NCBI GenBank assembly: GCA_947174805.1
Contig: CAMWKH010000006.1
Location: 1-64,000 of the forward strand
Direction: 5' to 3'
Length of the DNA: 64,000 nt
DNA from: an uncultured Roseburia sp.
GTDB lineage: Bacteria; Bacillota; Clostridia; Lachnospirales; Lachnospiraceae
Part shown: positions 25,580 through 34,299 of the stretch, piece by piece
Numbering within the stretch: position 1 is the first letter of the stretch
Layout of the letters: every line of letters begins with the position of its first letter
Program-made: the position numbers and the translations under genes
Notes under the pieces: generated by a model
What the model was told of the DNA's origin: nothing
The model's input: the letters and a program-made list of their open reading frames with translations, nothing else
The model's database searches: none

Positions 25580-28206
25580 ATACAAAAATCATGCGGCAAA
25601 AAAGGGAGAACCTTGATATACTGTTTCGCAGAACCTTGCCGGAGACGGTATTGCATTCCCTGCGCTCCGGGGTGAAAACATATCAGGGGCAATGTTATCT
25701 GCGGGCTGAAAATGGGAATTATGCATCCCGTACATACTGGCATTTTTCAGAATGGAATTTAGCGGATTATTCTAAGGATGAAGTGGAGATCAGATTTGAA
25801 GATTTAAGAGGGCAGATAGAGGATTCCATGTTTCGGCCATTGGCTGAGTATGGAAAAGATATCTTTGATATCAAAAACCATCTTCCGGTCTGCCGGCTGA
25901 CGGAGGTGCTGAATTGGAATACCACATCTCTTCGCCTGGGACAGGATTTGGTGGTGACAGCCTGGCTTGCATTTCGCAATGTGCTGGAGACAGAAGTTGA
26001 CAGCAAAATGCATTCTTTTACATGGCCGGCGGTATTAAAGACAGATGATAAAAGACTAAAGGAATTGTTTCAGAGAGGCCTTGCGGAAAATCATTTTCAC
26101 TTAAATGGATCTACCCAGTCGTTTGCGCTTTCCTGGGCGTGTCTGATGAACCACCCAGGTGATATCCAAAGGTTTGTCGATACAAATTCCAGGTTTAAAG
26201 AGAATTTAAATCCCGGGATTGCAAAAGGGACTTTGGATTCACCCATGGAGTGGAAAGACAGGCTTCTCTATGCGGCAGAAATACGGGCGCTGCTGTTTGA
26301 GCAATGTCTGGGAAAAGACAAAAAAGAGGTCAGGGAAGCCTTTGATAGATTTGACAGGATGCCGGGTGTATGTGATGTAAAGAGAAAAGTGGAAGTTTTG
26401 CGAAGGGTATACGGGAGCAAATTTATCCAGATAAATGGAAGAGGATGCTGTCTTGATTATGCAAATTGCAGCATTATGTACCGTGTGGAGGAAAGCCACC
26501 ATAACCGTTTACTGGCAGGGGAAAGAAATTTCCTCTACCATTGTTTTTTACTGCACTTTCAGGGGAAAATGGAGGATGACATATCTACATTATTGTATTT
26601 ATATCTGTTGATAAAAAGCCATTTCCGCAGTGAACTGGTGCTGAATAACGGAAAAACCGGATTTCAGAATTTTTCAGATTATCAGGACAGAAAAGACCAG
26701 TTTTTTGAATCCTTCCCGGAATATTGGACGGAATCTTTCCGCTTGTCTGTGTGTATGGCACAGAGGGAGAACCATGCAATTTCTTTGGAAACAAGAATTA
26801 TGCCAAAGAATACGCCATGGGAGATGAACCAGGCGGTTACAGATATAGATAACAGGGTAAGGCTTGCATTAGAGCCGGAAGAAAGAGAGCCGGACCATTT
26901 TTACACCATTCATTTTCTGAAGTTAAAATACAGCCTGAAATCTTTGGAAAAGAAAGGTTTACTTTTGCTACCAAGAAATTCAGAATCCAGAAAAATGGCA
27001 GAGACCAAAGCCCGGGCATTGTGCGGATATACGCAGCAGCATGATGCGCCGGGGTATAAAAAGAAACTGCAGAGAGTATGGGGGATTGATGCGTGTTCTT
27101 CAGAAATTGGATGCAGGCCGGAAACTTTTGCAGCGGTTTTCCGTTTTTTACGGGAAGAGTCCAAAAAACAGAAGTTCAGGATTTGGAAAGACGGAGACAG
27201 GCATGTCCAGTTGGGGGTGACTTATCATGCAGGGGAAGATTTTTTAGATATTGTGGATGGGCTGCGGGCAATTGACGAGGCAATGATTTTTCTTCAGATG
27301 GGAAAAGGAGAGCGTCTGGGACATGCTATGGCGCTGGGAGTGGATCCGGAAGAATATTACGAATTTAAAAAGTGGAATACTTATATGGCAAAGCAGGACT
27401 GGCTGGACAATCTGGTTTGGATGCTGTACCGTTCCCTGGAATTGAATGTAGAGATTAAAGCGGATCACAGAGCGGAAATGAGGGTGGAAGCCAATCGTCT
27501 GCTGCATGAAATTTTTGGCCTGGAAAGCAGGAAAATAGAAGCAAATTATGGTGATTTGCTGGATGTGTATTATGATGCATGGAAATTGCGGGGGGATGAA
27601 CCGTCGCTTTATCGATATGGTGAATTTAAGGATGTAAACAAATATAGCAGAGATATTTATGAGCAATATAAAAAAAGGAATGACGATACTTTAGAGGCGA
27701 TACGGAAAAGTCCCATGGCATCGTATATTTATTATCTTTATCACTTTGATTATATTGTGAAACAGGAGGGGCTAAAACCAATCGGACATGAAATAGAAGC
27801 GTGGTATATTCAGTTAGTACGTCAATTCCAATGGGCACTGCAAAAAGAAGTGCACAAAAAGGAGATGGCTATTGAGTGCAATCCCACTTCAAATGTTTTA
27901 ATTGGAACCTTTCAATACTATGACAAACATCCTATCCTGGCATTTAATGACCATCATCTGGGGGATAAGCCGGAAAATCCCCATATTCAGGTTTCCATTA
28001 ATACAGATGATATTGGTGTATTCGACACATCTTTGGAGAATGAATATGCCCTGGTGTTTGAATCCATACGGAAAAGCCGTTATGCAGAGGGGAATTATAA
28101 TGATGATGAAATTTATGAGTATCTGGAATATCTGAGACAAAACGGATTGCGGATGGCCTTTAGGAGTATACAAAACTTAAGAGAAACGGAACAGCAATAT
28201 GTATGA
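25576..28206 (+). CDS. rdrB: RADAR adenosine deaminase, RdrB-like
   Basis: This 876-residue protein keeps all metal and catalytic motifs of the adenosine deaminase superfamily, spread over a much longer chain than housekeeping Ada (~330-350 residues). The motifs are HFHLNG (H173, H175), HAGE (H551, E554), ERLGHA (H583), NPTSN and NTDD (D811, D812). About 375 residues separate the first two motifs, so a large insertion is present, as in RdrB. In RADAR the deaminase converts adenosine to inosine (reported on RNA and on adenosine nucleotides) and blocks phage growth. Its ATG overlaps the rdrA stop by 4 bases and its end overlaps the next gene by 8, so the three are translated together. Confidence 0.85.
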   Translation: MNTKIMRQKRENLDILFRRTLPETVLHSLRSGVKTYQGQCYLRAENGNYASRTYWHFSEWNLADYSKDEVEIRFEDLRGQIEDSMFRPLAEYGKDIFDIKNHLPVCRLTEVLNWNTTSLRLGQDLVVTAWLAFRNVLETEVDSKMHSFTWPAVLKTDDKRLKELFQRGLAENHFHLNGSTQSFALSWACLMNHPGDIQRFVDTNSRFKENLNPGIAKGTLDSPMEWKDRLLYAAEIRALLFEQCLGKDKKEVREAFDRFDRMPGVCDVKRKVEVLRRVYGSKFIQINGRGCCLDYANCSIMYRVEESHHNRLLAGERNFLYHCFLLHFQGKMEDDISTLLYLYLLIKSHFRSELVLNNGKTGFQNFSDYQDRKDQFFESFPEYWTESFRLSVCMAQRENHAISLETRIMPKNTPWEMNQAVTDIDNRVRLALEPEEREPDHFYTIHFLKLKYSLKSLEKKGLLLLPRNSESRKMAETKARALCGYTQQHDAPGYKKKLQRVWGIDACSSEIGCRPETFAAVFRFLREESKKQKFRIWKDGDRHVQLGVTYHAGEDFLDIVDGLRAIDEAMIFLQMGKGERLGHAMALGVDPEEYYEFKKWNTYMAKQDWLDNLVWMLYRSLELNVEIKADHRAEMRVEANRLLHEIFGLESRKIEANYGDLLDVYYDAWKLRGDEPSLYRYGEFKDVNKYSRDIYEQYKKRNDDTLEAIRKSPMASYIYYLYHFDYIVKQEGLKPIGHEIEAWYIQLVRQFQWALQKEVHKKEMAIECNPTSNVLIGTFQYYDKHPILAFNDHHLGDKPENPHIQVSINTDDIGVFDTSLENEYALVFESIRKSRYAEGNYNDDEIYEYLEYLRQNGLRMAFRSIQNLRETEQQYV

Positions 28207-30049
28207 TTTAGTAGACAATATTTTTTATATTTATTTCTTTGCCTGTATTGTAATTCTAAATTACAGTGTTTTCGGCCGCCGCCAAAAGCTGATGCTGATA
28301 CAGATTGCCACTTTTTCCATGGCTGTCATGGGAGGGATGGGGTCAAAGGTATTGTGCATTTCTCTGGCGGTGGTATTGTTTATATTGGAAGAATATCTCA
28401 CAACAGACAAAGTGAAACTTCAATTAGTGACAAAGTTTTGGCCGAAGCTTTTAGATTTCGGATACAATTTTATATTTCAGGATTCCGGCATCTGGACACT
28501 TTTGGCCTTGATGTGTAACAGTTATTTTGTATCGAAGCAGGCGGGGGAGCTCTTGGGAAATCCTGCAGGAAAGTATCTGCCCAAAATGTTATCTATTGGG
28601 CTTTTTGCGGTGGGAATGCACAGGTTAAGCAGCGGAGGCTTTGAGATTAGCACGTTTAGTGGCATGAAGCAGAGGTTTGAAAGTGTGCCCTTTCGGAAAG
28701 CAGACTACCTTGATGCGGCACTGTGTGAGAAAATGAATTTACTGGCTGATATTGAGGACAAATCTTATTTTGACAGGGAAAATACATATAACTGGATATC
28801 CGGAGAATTTATCCGATACCGATTTTTCAGACGGCAGTCTTTAGAGATTCCTGGAAAAGAGAAAAAAAGATGGTATTTCTTTTTGAAAAAGTGTATCAGA
28901 TATATAAAAGCATATGGTGTGATTTCTTTCCTAAAAAAAGGGAGGGCGGAACTGCACTGGAGTTTTCAGGGGGTTCGACCGGTTCATTGGCTGAAAATGG
29001 TGTTTAAAAGAGGGTATGCTACTCTGGAAATGCAGTTGATACGAAATATCGGCATTGAACGGGGATATGAGAAGGATAAATACATGGTGCGCCGCAAAAT
29101 TTTTGAAGTAATTTATTCCTATATATTTTTTAGCGGGCTAAAGAGCCATTATGGGGTTATCCGAATGGGAGGCAGGGAACATTTTAAGAAGATGATTCTA
29201 TATGTATATCTCTATTCTGTGGATACCAAGATTAACGGCCGACAAATTGACCCGCTGATTTCCGTATTTTCTGACGGGGAGGGCGGAGTGCCGTACAACG
29301 GATGGGAAACCATGCCCATGGAGTTGTTTTTCGTGCTGTATCTGGGGTTGAATCACAGAGACATTTATCCTTCCAGGGTGGCGTTATATGAAAATATTAT
29401 TTTAAAATATGATATGAATCCCGGAATAATTTTAACCCTCGCTAAGAAAATAGAAGAGAAAGAAATGACGCACCTTTCTGTGAAAGAAAAGAATCTCCGG
29501 GAAGAGAAAAATATTGTGAGGATAGAAGATGAGAATGTTTTCCGGCAAGAAGAGTACCCTATGTATGTGATAAACGGGACAACTGTGCCTGTGATTTTAG
29601 ATAACATCTATTATGGGCCAAATGAGTGGCCTTCTTACGGGATTTCAGAGTGCAGAAAATTTGCAGGAATGGTGTATTTTAAAATATGGGGGGAATTATT
29701 CACTAGCTTTGGGGATACGGATGACAATCTGATTCCTATGGATACCAGTTTGAAGGAGCGGTCCATTACCCCGGAGCATGTAAAGTATTACATAAGCAGG
29801 TCGTATCCGGGCTCTGCCATCCGAATTTGTGATGAAATTTACGGAAACGATTTGCAGGGAGGAAAGAAGCATTCCCAGATTTTGCTTGAGGTTTTGGAAA
29901 ATGGATTGATTTTGTATGAAAGCAATGATGTCCGCACGGAGATTGCAGAGTATAGCTGGGAGGAATATGCAGATAAATATGGAGTGTACGGATATTTTAA
30001 ATATATTAAATGTCCATATTTCAGATGTTTGCCGTGGGATTCCAGATGA
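28199..30049 (+). CDS. Membrane protein with GT51-like and NlpC/P60-CHAP-like segments, RADAR-associated
   Basis: This 616-residue protein starts with 4-5 hydrophobic helices (residues ~7-145). A middle region (~250-320) resembles the GT51 peptidoglycan glycosyltransferase core: RGYATLEMQLIR (E277) in place of GGSTITQQL, then RRKIFEVIYSYIFFSGLK in place of the RKxxE motif. The upstream EDxxFxxHxG motif is not intact. The last ~130 residues resemble NlpC/P60 or CHAP cysteine peptidases, with a candidate nucleophile in SECRKFAG (C485) and a histidine in KKHSQILLEV (H558). I infer a membrane-anchored cell-wall or membrane effector of the RADAR-like system. It matches neither known RADAR accessory type (RdrC/Csx27-like, RdrD/SLATT) by eye. 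The domain calls are tentative; the gene itself is certain. Confidence 0.72.
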   Translation: MYDLVDNIFYIYFFACIVILNYSVFGRRQKLMLIQIATFSMAVMGGMGSKVLCISLAVVLFILEEYLTTDKVKLQLVTKFWPKLLDFGYNFIFQDSGIWTLLALMCNSYFVSKQAGELLGNPAGKYLPKMLSIGLFAVGMHRLSSGGFEISTFSGMKQRFESVPFRKADYLDAALCEKMNLLADIEDKSYFDRENTYNWISGEFIRYRFFRRQSLEIPGKEKKRWYFFLKKCIRYIKAYGVISFLKKGRAELHWSFQGVRPVHWLKMVFKRGYATLEMQLIRNIGIERGYEKDKYMVRRKIFEVIYSYIFFSGLKSHYGVIRMGGREHFKKMILYVYLYSVDTKINGRQIDPLISVFSDGEGGVPYNGWETMPMELFFVLYLGLNHRDIYPSRVALYENIILKYDMNPGIILTLAKKIEEKEMTHLSVKEKNLREEKNIVRIEDENVFRQEEYPMYVINGTTVPVILDNIYYGPNEWPSYGISECRKFAGMVYFKIWGELFTSFGDTDDNLIPMDTSLKERSITPEHVKYYISRSYPGSAIRICDEIYGNDLQGGKKHSQILLEVLENGLILYESNDVRTEIAEYSWEEYADKYGVYGYFKYIKCPYFRCLPWDSR

Positions 30050-30078
30050 GGGGAAACGTTTCGGAAAAGGAAAATCCG

Positions 30079-30107
30079 TTGACAAAGCAGTGAAACTGTC
30101 ATATTAT
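30079..30107 (+). promoter_or_regulatory. Sigma-A promoter upstream of glmS
   Basis: A perfect TTGACA (30079-30084) and TATTAT (30102-30107) are spaced by 17 bases, about 62 bases before the glmS start. The leader is too short for a glmS ribozyme, so the usual Firmicutes glucosamine-6-phosphate control seems absent here. Confidence 0.75.
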
Positions 30108-30169
30108 AAATTGCAGAATATATATTTTTATGATTTTGGGACATTATAAGAATATCAGGAGGCAAAATT

Positions 30170-32038
30170 ATGTGTGGAATAGTTGGATTTGTAGGGAAAA
30201 AACAGGCGGCCCCGGTGCTCCTTGACGGGTTGTCAAAACTGGAGTACAGAGGATATGATTCCGCAGGTCTTGCGGTGAGAAACGGGGACCATGCGGTAGA
30301 GATTGTAAAGGCCAAGGGACGCCTGCAGTTTTTGTCGGAAAAGACTAACGGCGGTCAGGCATTAAAAGGTACGATAGGAATCGGTCATACCCGGTGGGCT
30401 ACCCATGGAGAGCCCTCGGAGACCAATGCCCACCCCCATGTTTCCGGGAATGTGTTTAATAATAAAGTTACGACAGACGAGTCGAACGTGGTTGGGGTAC
30501 ACAATGGCATTATTGAAAATTACCAGGAGTTAAAAGAAAAGCTTTTGAGGCATGACTATTCTTTTTATTCCCAGACAGATACGGAAGTCATTGTAAAACT
30601 TGTGGATTACTATTATAAGAAATATCAGATTGGGCCCATCGATGCCATAGCTAAAACTATGGTGAGGGTGCGGGGGTCTTATGCCGCCGCATTTATGTTT
30701 AAGGAATATCCGGGGGAAATCTGGGTGGCAAGAAAAGACTCCCCTATGATTATCGGTGTGGAGAAAGATGCGTCCTATGTGGCATCCGACGTCCCGGCAG
30801 TGTTAAAATATACCAGAAATGTGTATTACATCGGCAATCAGGAGATGGCCTGCTTAAGAGAGGGCACCGTTAATTTTTACAATCTGGATGGGGATGAAAT
30901 CCAGAAGGAGAAGGTGGAGATTAAGTGGGATGCCGAGGCTGCGGAAAAGGGCGGATTTGAGCATTTTATGATGAAAGAGATTCACGAGCAGCCCAAAGCC
31001 ATAGAGGACACTTTAAATTCTGTGGTGAAAGAGGATAAATTGGATTTCTCCTCAGTTGGGTTGTCGGAGGAGGAGATAAAAGCCATCAGCCAAATTTATA
31101 TTGTGGCATGCGGTTCTGCCTGGCATGTGGGAATGACTGCCCAGTATGTGTTAGAGGATTTGGCGAAAATCCCGGTGAGGGTGGATCTGGCAAGCGAATT
31201 CCGTTACCGAAAGCCATTGCTTGACAAGAACGGCCTTGTGATTGTGATTTCCCAGTCCGGGGAGACGGCGGATTCCCTGGCAGCTTTAAGGGAGGCGAAA
31301 TCCAAAGGAATAAAGACCCTGGCCATTGTCAATGTGGTGGGTTCTTCCATTGCAAGGGAGGCAGATTTTGTGTTTTATACCCTGGCAGGGCCGGAAATTG
31401 CAGTGGCAACTACAAAGGCTTACAGTTCCCAGCTCATTGCTTCTTATGCCCTGGGGATGCAGTTTGGCCTGGTGCGGGGAGAAATTTCACAGAAGTATTA
31501 TAAAGAACTGTTGGAATCTTTAAAGACGATTCCGGAAAAAATTGAAAAAATACTGGGGGACAAGGAGCGGATTCAGTGGTTTGCGGCCAAATATGCCAAT
31601 GCGAAGGATGTATTTTTTGTGGGCAGGGGAATCGATTATGCCATTTCCCTTGAGGGAAGCCTGAAAATGAAAGAGATTTCCTATATTCATTCCGAGGCAT
31701 ATGCAGCAGGAGAATTGAAGCATGGGACCATCAGCCTGATAGAGGACGGGATTCTTGTTATCGGCGTTCTGACCCAGAGCGATCTGTATGAGAAGACCAT
31801 CAGCAATATGGTGGAATGCCGTTCCAGGGGAGCATACTTAATGGGACTGACGACTTATGGCCATTATGAGATAGAGGATACCGTGGACTTTACGGTTTAT
31901 GTTCCAAGAGTGGATGAACATTTTGCGGCGTCATTGGCGATTATTCCCCTGCAGCTTATCGGGTATTATCTCAGTGTGGCAAAGGGACTGGATGTGGATA
32001 AGCCCAGAAATTTGGCTAAGAGCGTGACGGTGGAGTAG
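30170..32038 (+). CDS. glmS: Glutamine-fructose-6-phosphate aminotransferase (isomerizing)
   Basis: GlmS makes glucosamine 6-phosphate from fructose 6-phosphate and glutamine, the entry to UDP-GlcNAc and peptidoglycan. The 622-residue protein begins MCGIVGFVG, so Cys2 is the glutaminase nucleophile after Met removal. GIGHTRWATHGEP, the two SIS domains (SQSGETADSLAALREAK, and GRGIDYAISLEGSLKMKEI), and the C-terminal LAKSVTVE are all canonical. An AGGAGG site precedes the ATG. It is a housekeeping gene flanked on both sides by defense genes, and the nuclease gene downstream starts only 2 bases after its stop, so they are very likely co-transcribed. Confidence 0.97.
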   Translation: MCGIVGFVGKKQAAPVLLDGLSKLEYRGYDSAGLAVRNGDHAVEIVKAKGRLQFLSEKTNGGQALKGTIGIGHTRWATHGEPSETNAHPHVSGNVFNNKVTTDESNVVGVHNGIIENYQELKEKLLRHDYSFYSQTDTEVIVKLVDYYYKKYQIGPIDAIAKTMVRVRGSYAAAFMFKEYPGEIWVARKDSPMIIGVEKDASYVASDVPAVLKYTRNVYYIGNQEMACLREGTVNFYNLDGDEIQKEKVEIKWDAEAAEKGGFEHFMMKEIHEQPKAIEDTLNSVVKEDKLDFSSVGLSEEEIKAISQIYIVACGSAWHVGMTAQYVLEDLAKIPVRVDLASEFRYRKPLLDKNGLVIVISQSGETADSLAALREAKSKGIKTLAIVNVVGSSIAREADFVFYTLAGPEIAVATTKAYSSQLIASYALGMQFGLVRGEISQKYYKELLESLKTIPEKIEKILGDKERIQWFAAKYANAKDVFFVGRGIDYAISLEGSLKMKEISYIHSEAYAAGELKHGTISLIEDGILVIGVLTQSDLYEKTISNMVECRSRGAYLMGLTTYGHYEIEDTVDFTVYVPRVDEHFAASLAIIPLQLIGYYLSVAKGLDVDKPRNLAKSVTVE

Positions 32039-32040
32039 CT

Positions 32041-34053
32041 ATGGCTATTCAAAAAATCCAGATTTGGGGCTATCGTTCCATTTCCTATATGGAACTTCAG
32101 GCAGGTGAGATTGTGGCTTTTATTGGGCAAAATGGCAGCGGAAAATCCAATATTTTGTCCGCCCTTCATTTTTTCTATCGTAATCTCACAAGGACATGGG
32201 AGGAAAAAGGGTGTTTTGACAGTAATAATTTTTTCCGCAACGAGATTCGCATCTGCATCACTTACGATTTGCAGGGGATTTTAAGGATGATCCAGCACAA
32301 TGAAAAAGAGTTTCAGCAGCGGGAAAGTGACTTAGAGGAAGAGAGATACGAAAATTATTATCAGAAAGTCCAGGCCATATCCGGCGGGGATCAGATTGTA
32401 CTGGAATTATTTTGGCGGAAAGGCCAGACTGTGGAATGGAATGCAGATTACAATGTGCGCCAGATTGTGGCATCTCTGTTTCCGGTTTATTTTGTAGACG
32501 CCAGGATGATAGCCCTGGATGACTGGACAAATCTTTGGGAACTTCTGGGGGATTTGGTGAAGCTTAAGGATGCGGATTCCAAAAGCCTGTTGAAATCTCT
32601 GGAGGAGTGGATCACATGCCAGGGAAATGGAATTGGCGGTAAAACCCAAAAGTTAAAGAAGTACCTGGAGGAGAGCGGTATCGGTGTAAAAGGCCTTACG
32701 TCCAGGCAGTTAGGTGAAGATTTGGCGGAACTTATGCTGGGGGGAAGAGTGTTTCAATATGAGGAACACAGTTTAAAGGCCAATTCCAATGGGACAAATT
32801 CTTTTTACTATATCAGGACGCTGCTGGAGATACTGTGCCTGGTCAAAGAATATAAAATGAAAGAGCCCATTGTGATTTTGGATGAGCCGGAAATCAGCCT
32901 GCATTTGGGAAAAATTGATGAACTGATGGAGCATTTGTTTGAGGCATCCGGAAAACTTCAGTTTTTTCTTTCCACCCACTCTGCGAGATGTGTAAAAAAT
33001 CTCATGGAGCAGGAGGAGGCGGATGTGGTGATATATCACGCAGCCCTAGTGGGCCGCTGCACCCAGGGGAAACAGATAAGGACCCTCTCAGGGGAAGAAC
33101 TGCGGGAGCGGGTGATTCTCTCGGAGACATACACCAATGTTTGTTTTGCAAAAATGATGGTAAGCGTGGAGGGGGATACGGAGTTTGAAGTCCTGAAAAA
33201 CCGTTATCTCCGGGAAATTTTTCCCTTTTTAAAAGAAGTGGAACTGGTGCAGGGCATGAGCAACCAAATTGTGCAGAATCTTACGGAGCCGGACAGGAGA
33301 AATTATCAGACACCGGGGATTTCTGTCATTGATATGGATAAAGTCTTAAAGAAGCAAAAAAATTGTAACTGTTTTCAATTTTCCGGGCTTAGGCATGACG
33401 GGGTGAGGAAAGAAAAATATGCCTATGGGCAGAAGAGAACAAACACATTGTATCTGAGAAACAGAATTTTAAATATGTGTGAAAAGTGCAGATTTTATTA
33501 TAATTACCCCCTGTTTAGCTGTGAGGATGAAAATTTTCGCCAGATGCTGAACTTGATTCGGGAATACTGTCTTTCTTATCACATCTTTGTGTGGAACACC
33601 ACCATTGAGGGGGCGCTGATCACCAGGGAGAACATGAAATATTTCCTGACATTTATGCCGGGGGAGTTGAAAAATGAAGAGAACATGAAAATTGCGCCAT
33701 ATGCGGCGAAATGTAATGAGAACGGAATGGTAAATTACTGCAGGATGATTTTTTCCGGGAAAAGTGATTATGTGCTGTCTAAAAAGGAGTTAAAAAGTGA
33801 GAATCCAGGAATTGAGCCGGAACTTTTCTCTACACTTTCTACAGTGAAAAAGACAAGCGGCTGGGTGAGCCGCTGGCTGGAGTACATATGTCTTTCCATT
33901 GCGGAGATTGATGTGCAGGGGAAAAATGCTTACCGGGAATTTTGCAAGTATATCAGAAAGCCAGGGAATCGATTTTTGTTTCGGCAGCATTTTAAGAAGT
34001 ATTTTGAGGAATTGACAGAGTTTTTAGGTGTTGTGGAGAAAGTAATGACATAA
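32041..34053 (+). CDS. OLD-family ATPase/TOPRIM nuclease, retron effector-like
   Basis: This 670-residue protein has an SMC/RecF-like ABC ATPase split over the N-terminal 330 residues: Walker A GQNGSGKSN (K35), Walker B ILDEPE (D281, E282) and the H-loop FLSTHSAR (H313). A TOPRIM-type nuclease domain follows, with VSVEGDTEFE (E377, E381) and the acidic pair in IDMDK (D431, D433). This is the layout of OLD nucleases, which in some type I retrons (for example the Eco8-like kind) act as the toxic effector held in check by the reverse transcriptase and its ncRNA/msDNA. Here the structured ncRNA and RT lie immediately downstream. It begins 2 bases after glmS, with only a weak ribosome site. Confidence 0.82.
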   Translation: MAIQKIQIWGYRSISYMELQAGEIVAFIGQNGSGKSNILSALHFFYRNLTRTWEEKGCFDSNNFFRNEIRICITYDLQGILRMIQHNEKEFQQRESDLEEERYENYYQKVQAISGGDQIVLELFWRKGQTVEWNADYNVRQIVASLFPVYFVDARMIALDDWTNLWELLGDLVKLKDADSKSLLKSLEEWITCQGNGIGGKTQKLKKYLEESGIGVKGLTSRQLGEDLAELMLGGRVFQYEEHSLKANSNGTNSFYYIRTLLEILCLVKEYKMKEPIVILDEPEISLHLGKIDELMEHLFEASGKLQFFLSTHSARCVKNLMEQEEADVVIYHAALVGRCTQGKQIRTLSGEELRERVILSETYTNVCFAKMMVSVEGDTEFEVLKNRYLREIFPFLKEVELVQGMSNQIVQNLTEPDRRNYQTPGISVIDMDKVLKKQKNCNCFQFSGLRHDGVRKEKYAYGQKRTNTLYLRNRILNMCEKCRFYYNYPLFSCEDENFRQMLNLIREYCLSYHIFVWNTTIEGALITRENMKYFLTFMPGELKNEENMKIAPYAAKCNENGMVNYCRMIFSGKSDYVLSKKELKSENPGIEPELFSTLSTVKKTSGWVSRWLEYICLSIAEIDVQGKNAYREFCKYIRKPGNRFLFRQHFKKYFEELTEFLGVVEKVMT

Positions 34054-34068
34054 CAGACAAAACGTGCT

Positions 34069-34282
34069 ATAGTGAAAAGCAGGGTGAGCAGTAAGTTTGT
34101 GTGATTCGATAAGCACAAATCTGCGAGTCGGCAGGGGCCGTGAAACCGCAGAACAGATGTCACTGAATGATTTAAATAAACGTTACGATTAAGAAAGAAA
34201 GCGGCTAAGGAATCCGTTCCGGATACTTCCCTTTCAGGAATTTTAAAGTGAGTGCTTACCCTTAAAATTTATTTTTTACTAT
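34069..34282 (+). ncRNA. Candidate retron ncRNA (msr-msd)
   Basis: The 246-base gap between the nuclease and the RT is densely structured. Its ends pair: ATAGTGAAAAG (34069-34079) with TTTTTTACTAT (34272-34282), and GGGTGAGCA (34082-34090) with TGCTTACCC (34253-34261), allowing G-U pairs. This matches the a1/a2 repeats of retron RNAs. An AGC at the inner end of the left arm (G34088) could hold the branching guanosine. Inside are hairpins TTTGTG/CACAAA (near 34096-34119), CTGCG(...CGGC/GCCG...)CGCAG (34121-34152), and ATCCG/CGGAT (34211-34224). Boundaries are approximate. The RT ribosome site follows at 34289. Confidence 0.72.
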
Positions 34283-34299
34283 TTACGATAAGGATACTT

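Noticed and set aside
25576-28206. Housekeeping adenosine deaminase
   Set aside because: The protein is more than twice the usual length, with large insertions between motifs, and is translationally coupled to a large ATPase, which fits RdrB instead.
30050-30169. glmS ribozyme or riboswitch before glmS
   Set aside because: Only about 60 bases separate the likely transcription start from the ATG, too short for the ribozyme, and no such fold is visible.
32041-34053. RecF/RecN-type repair ATPase
   Set aside because: A TOPRIM-like acidic motif set follows the ATPase, and the neighbours are an RT and ncRNA.
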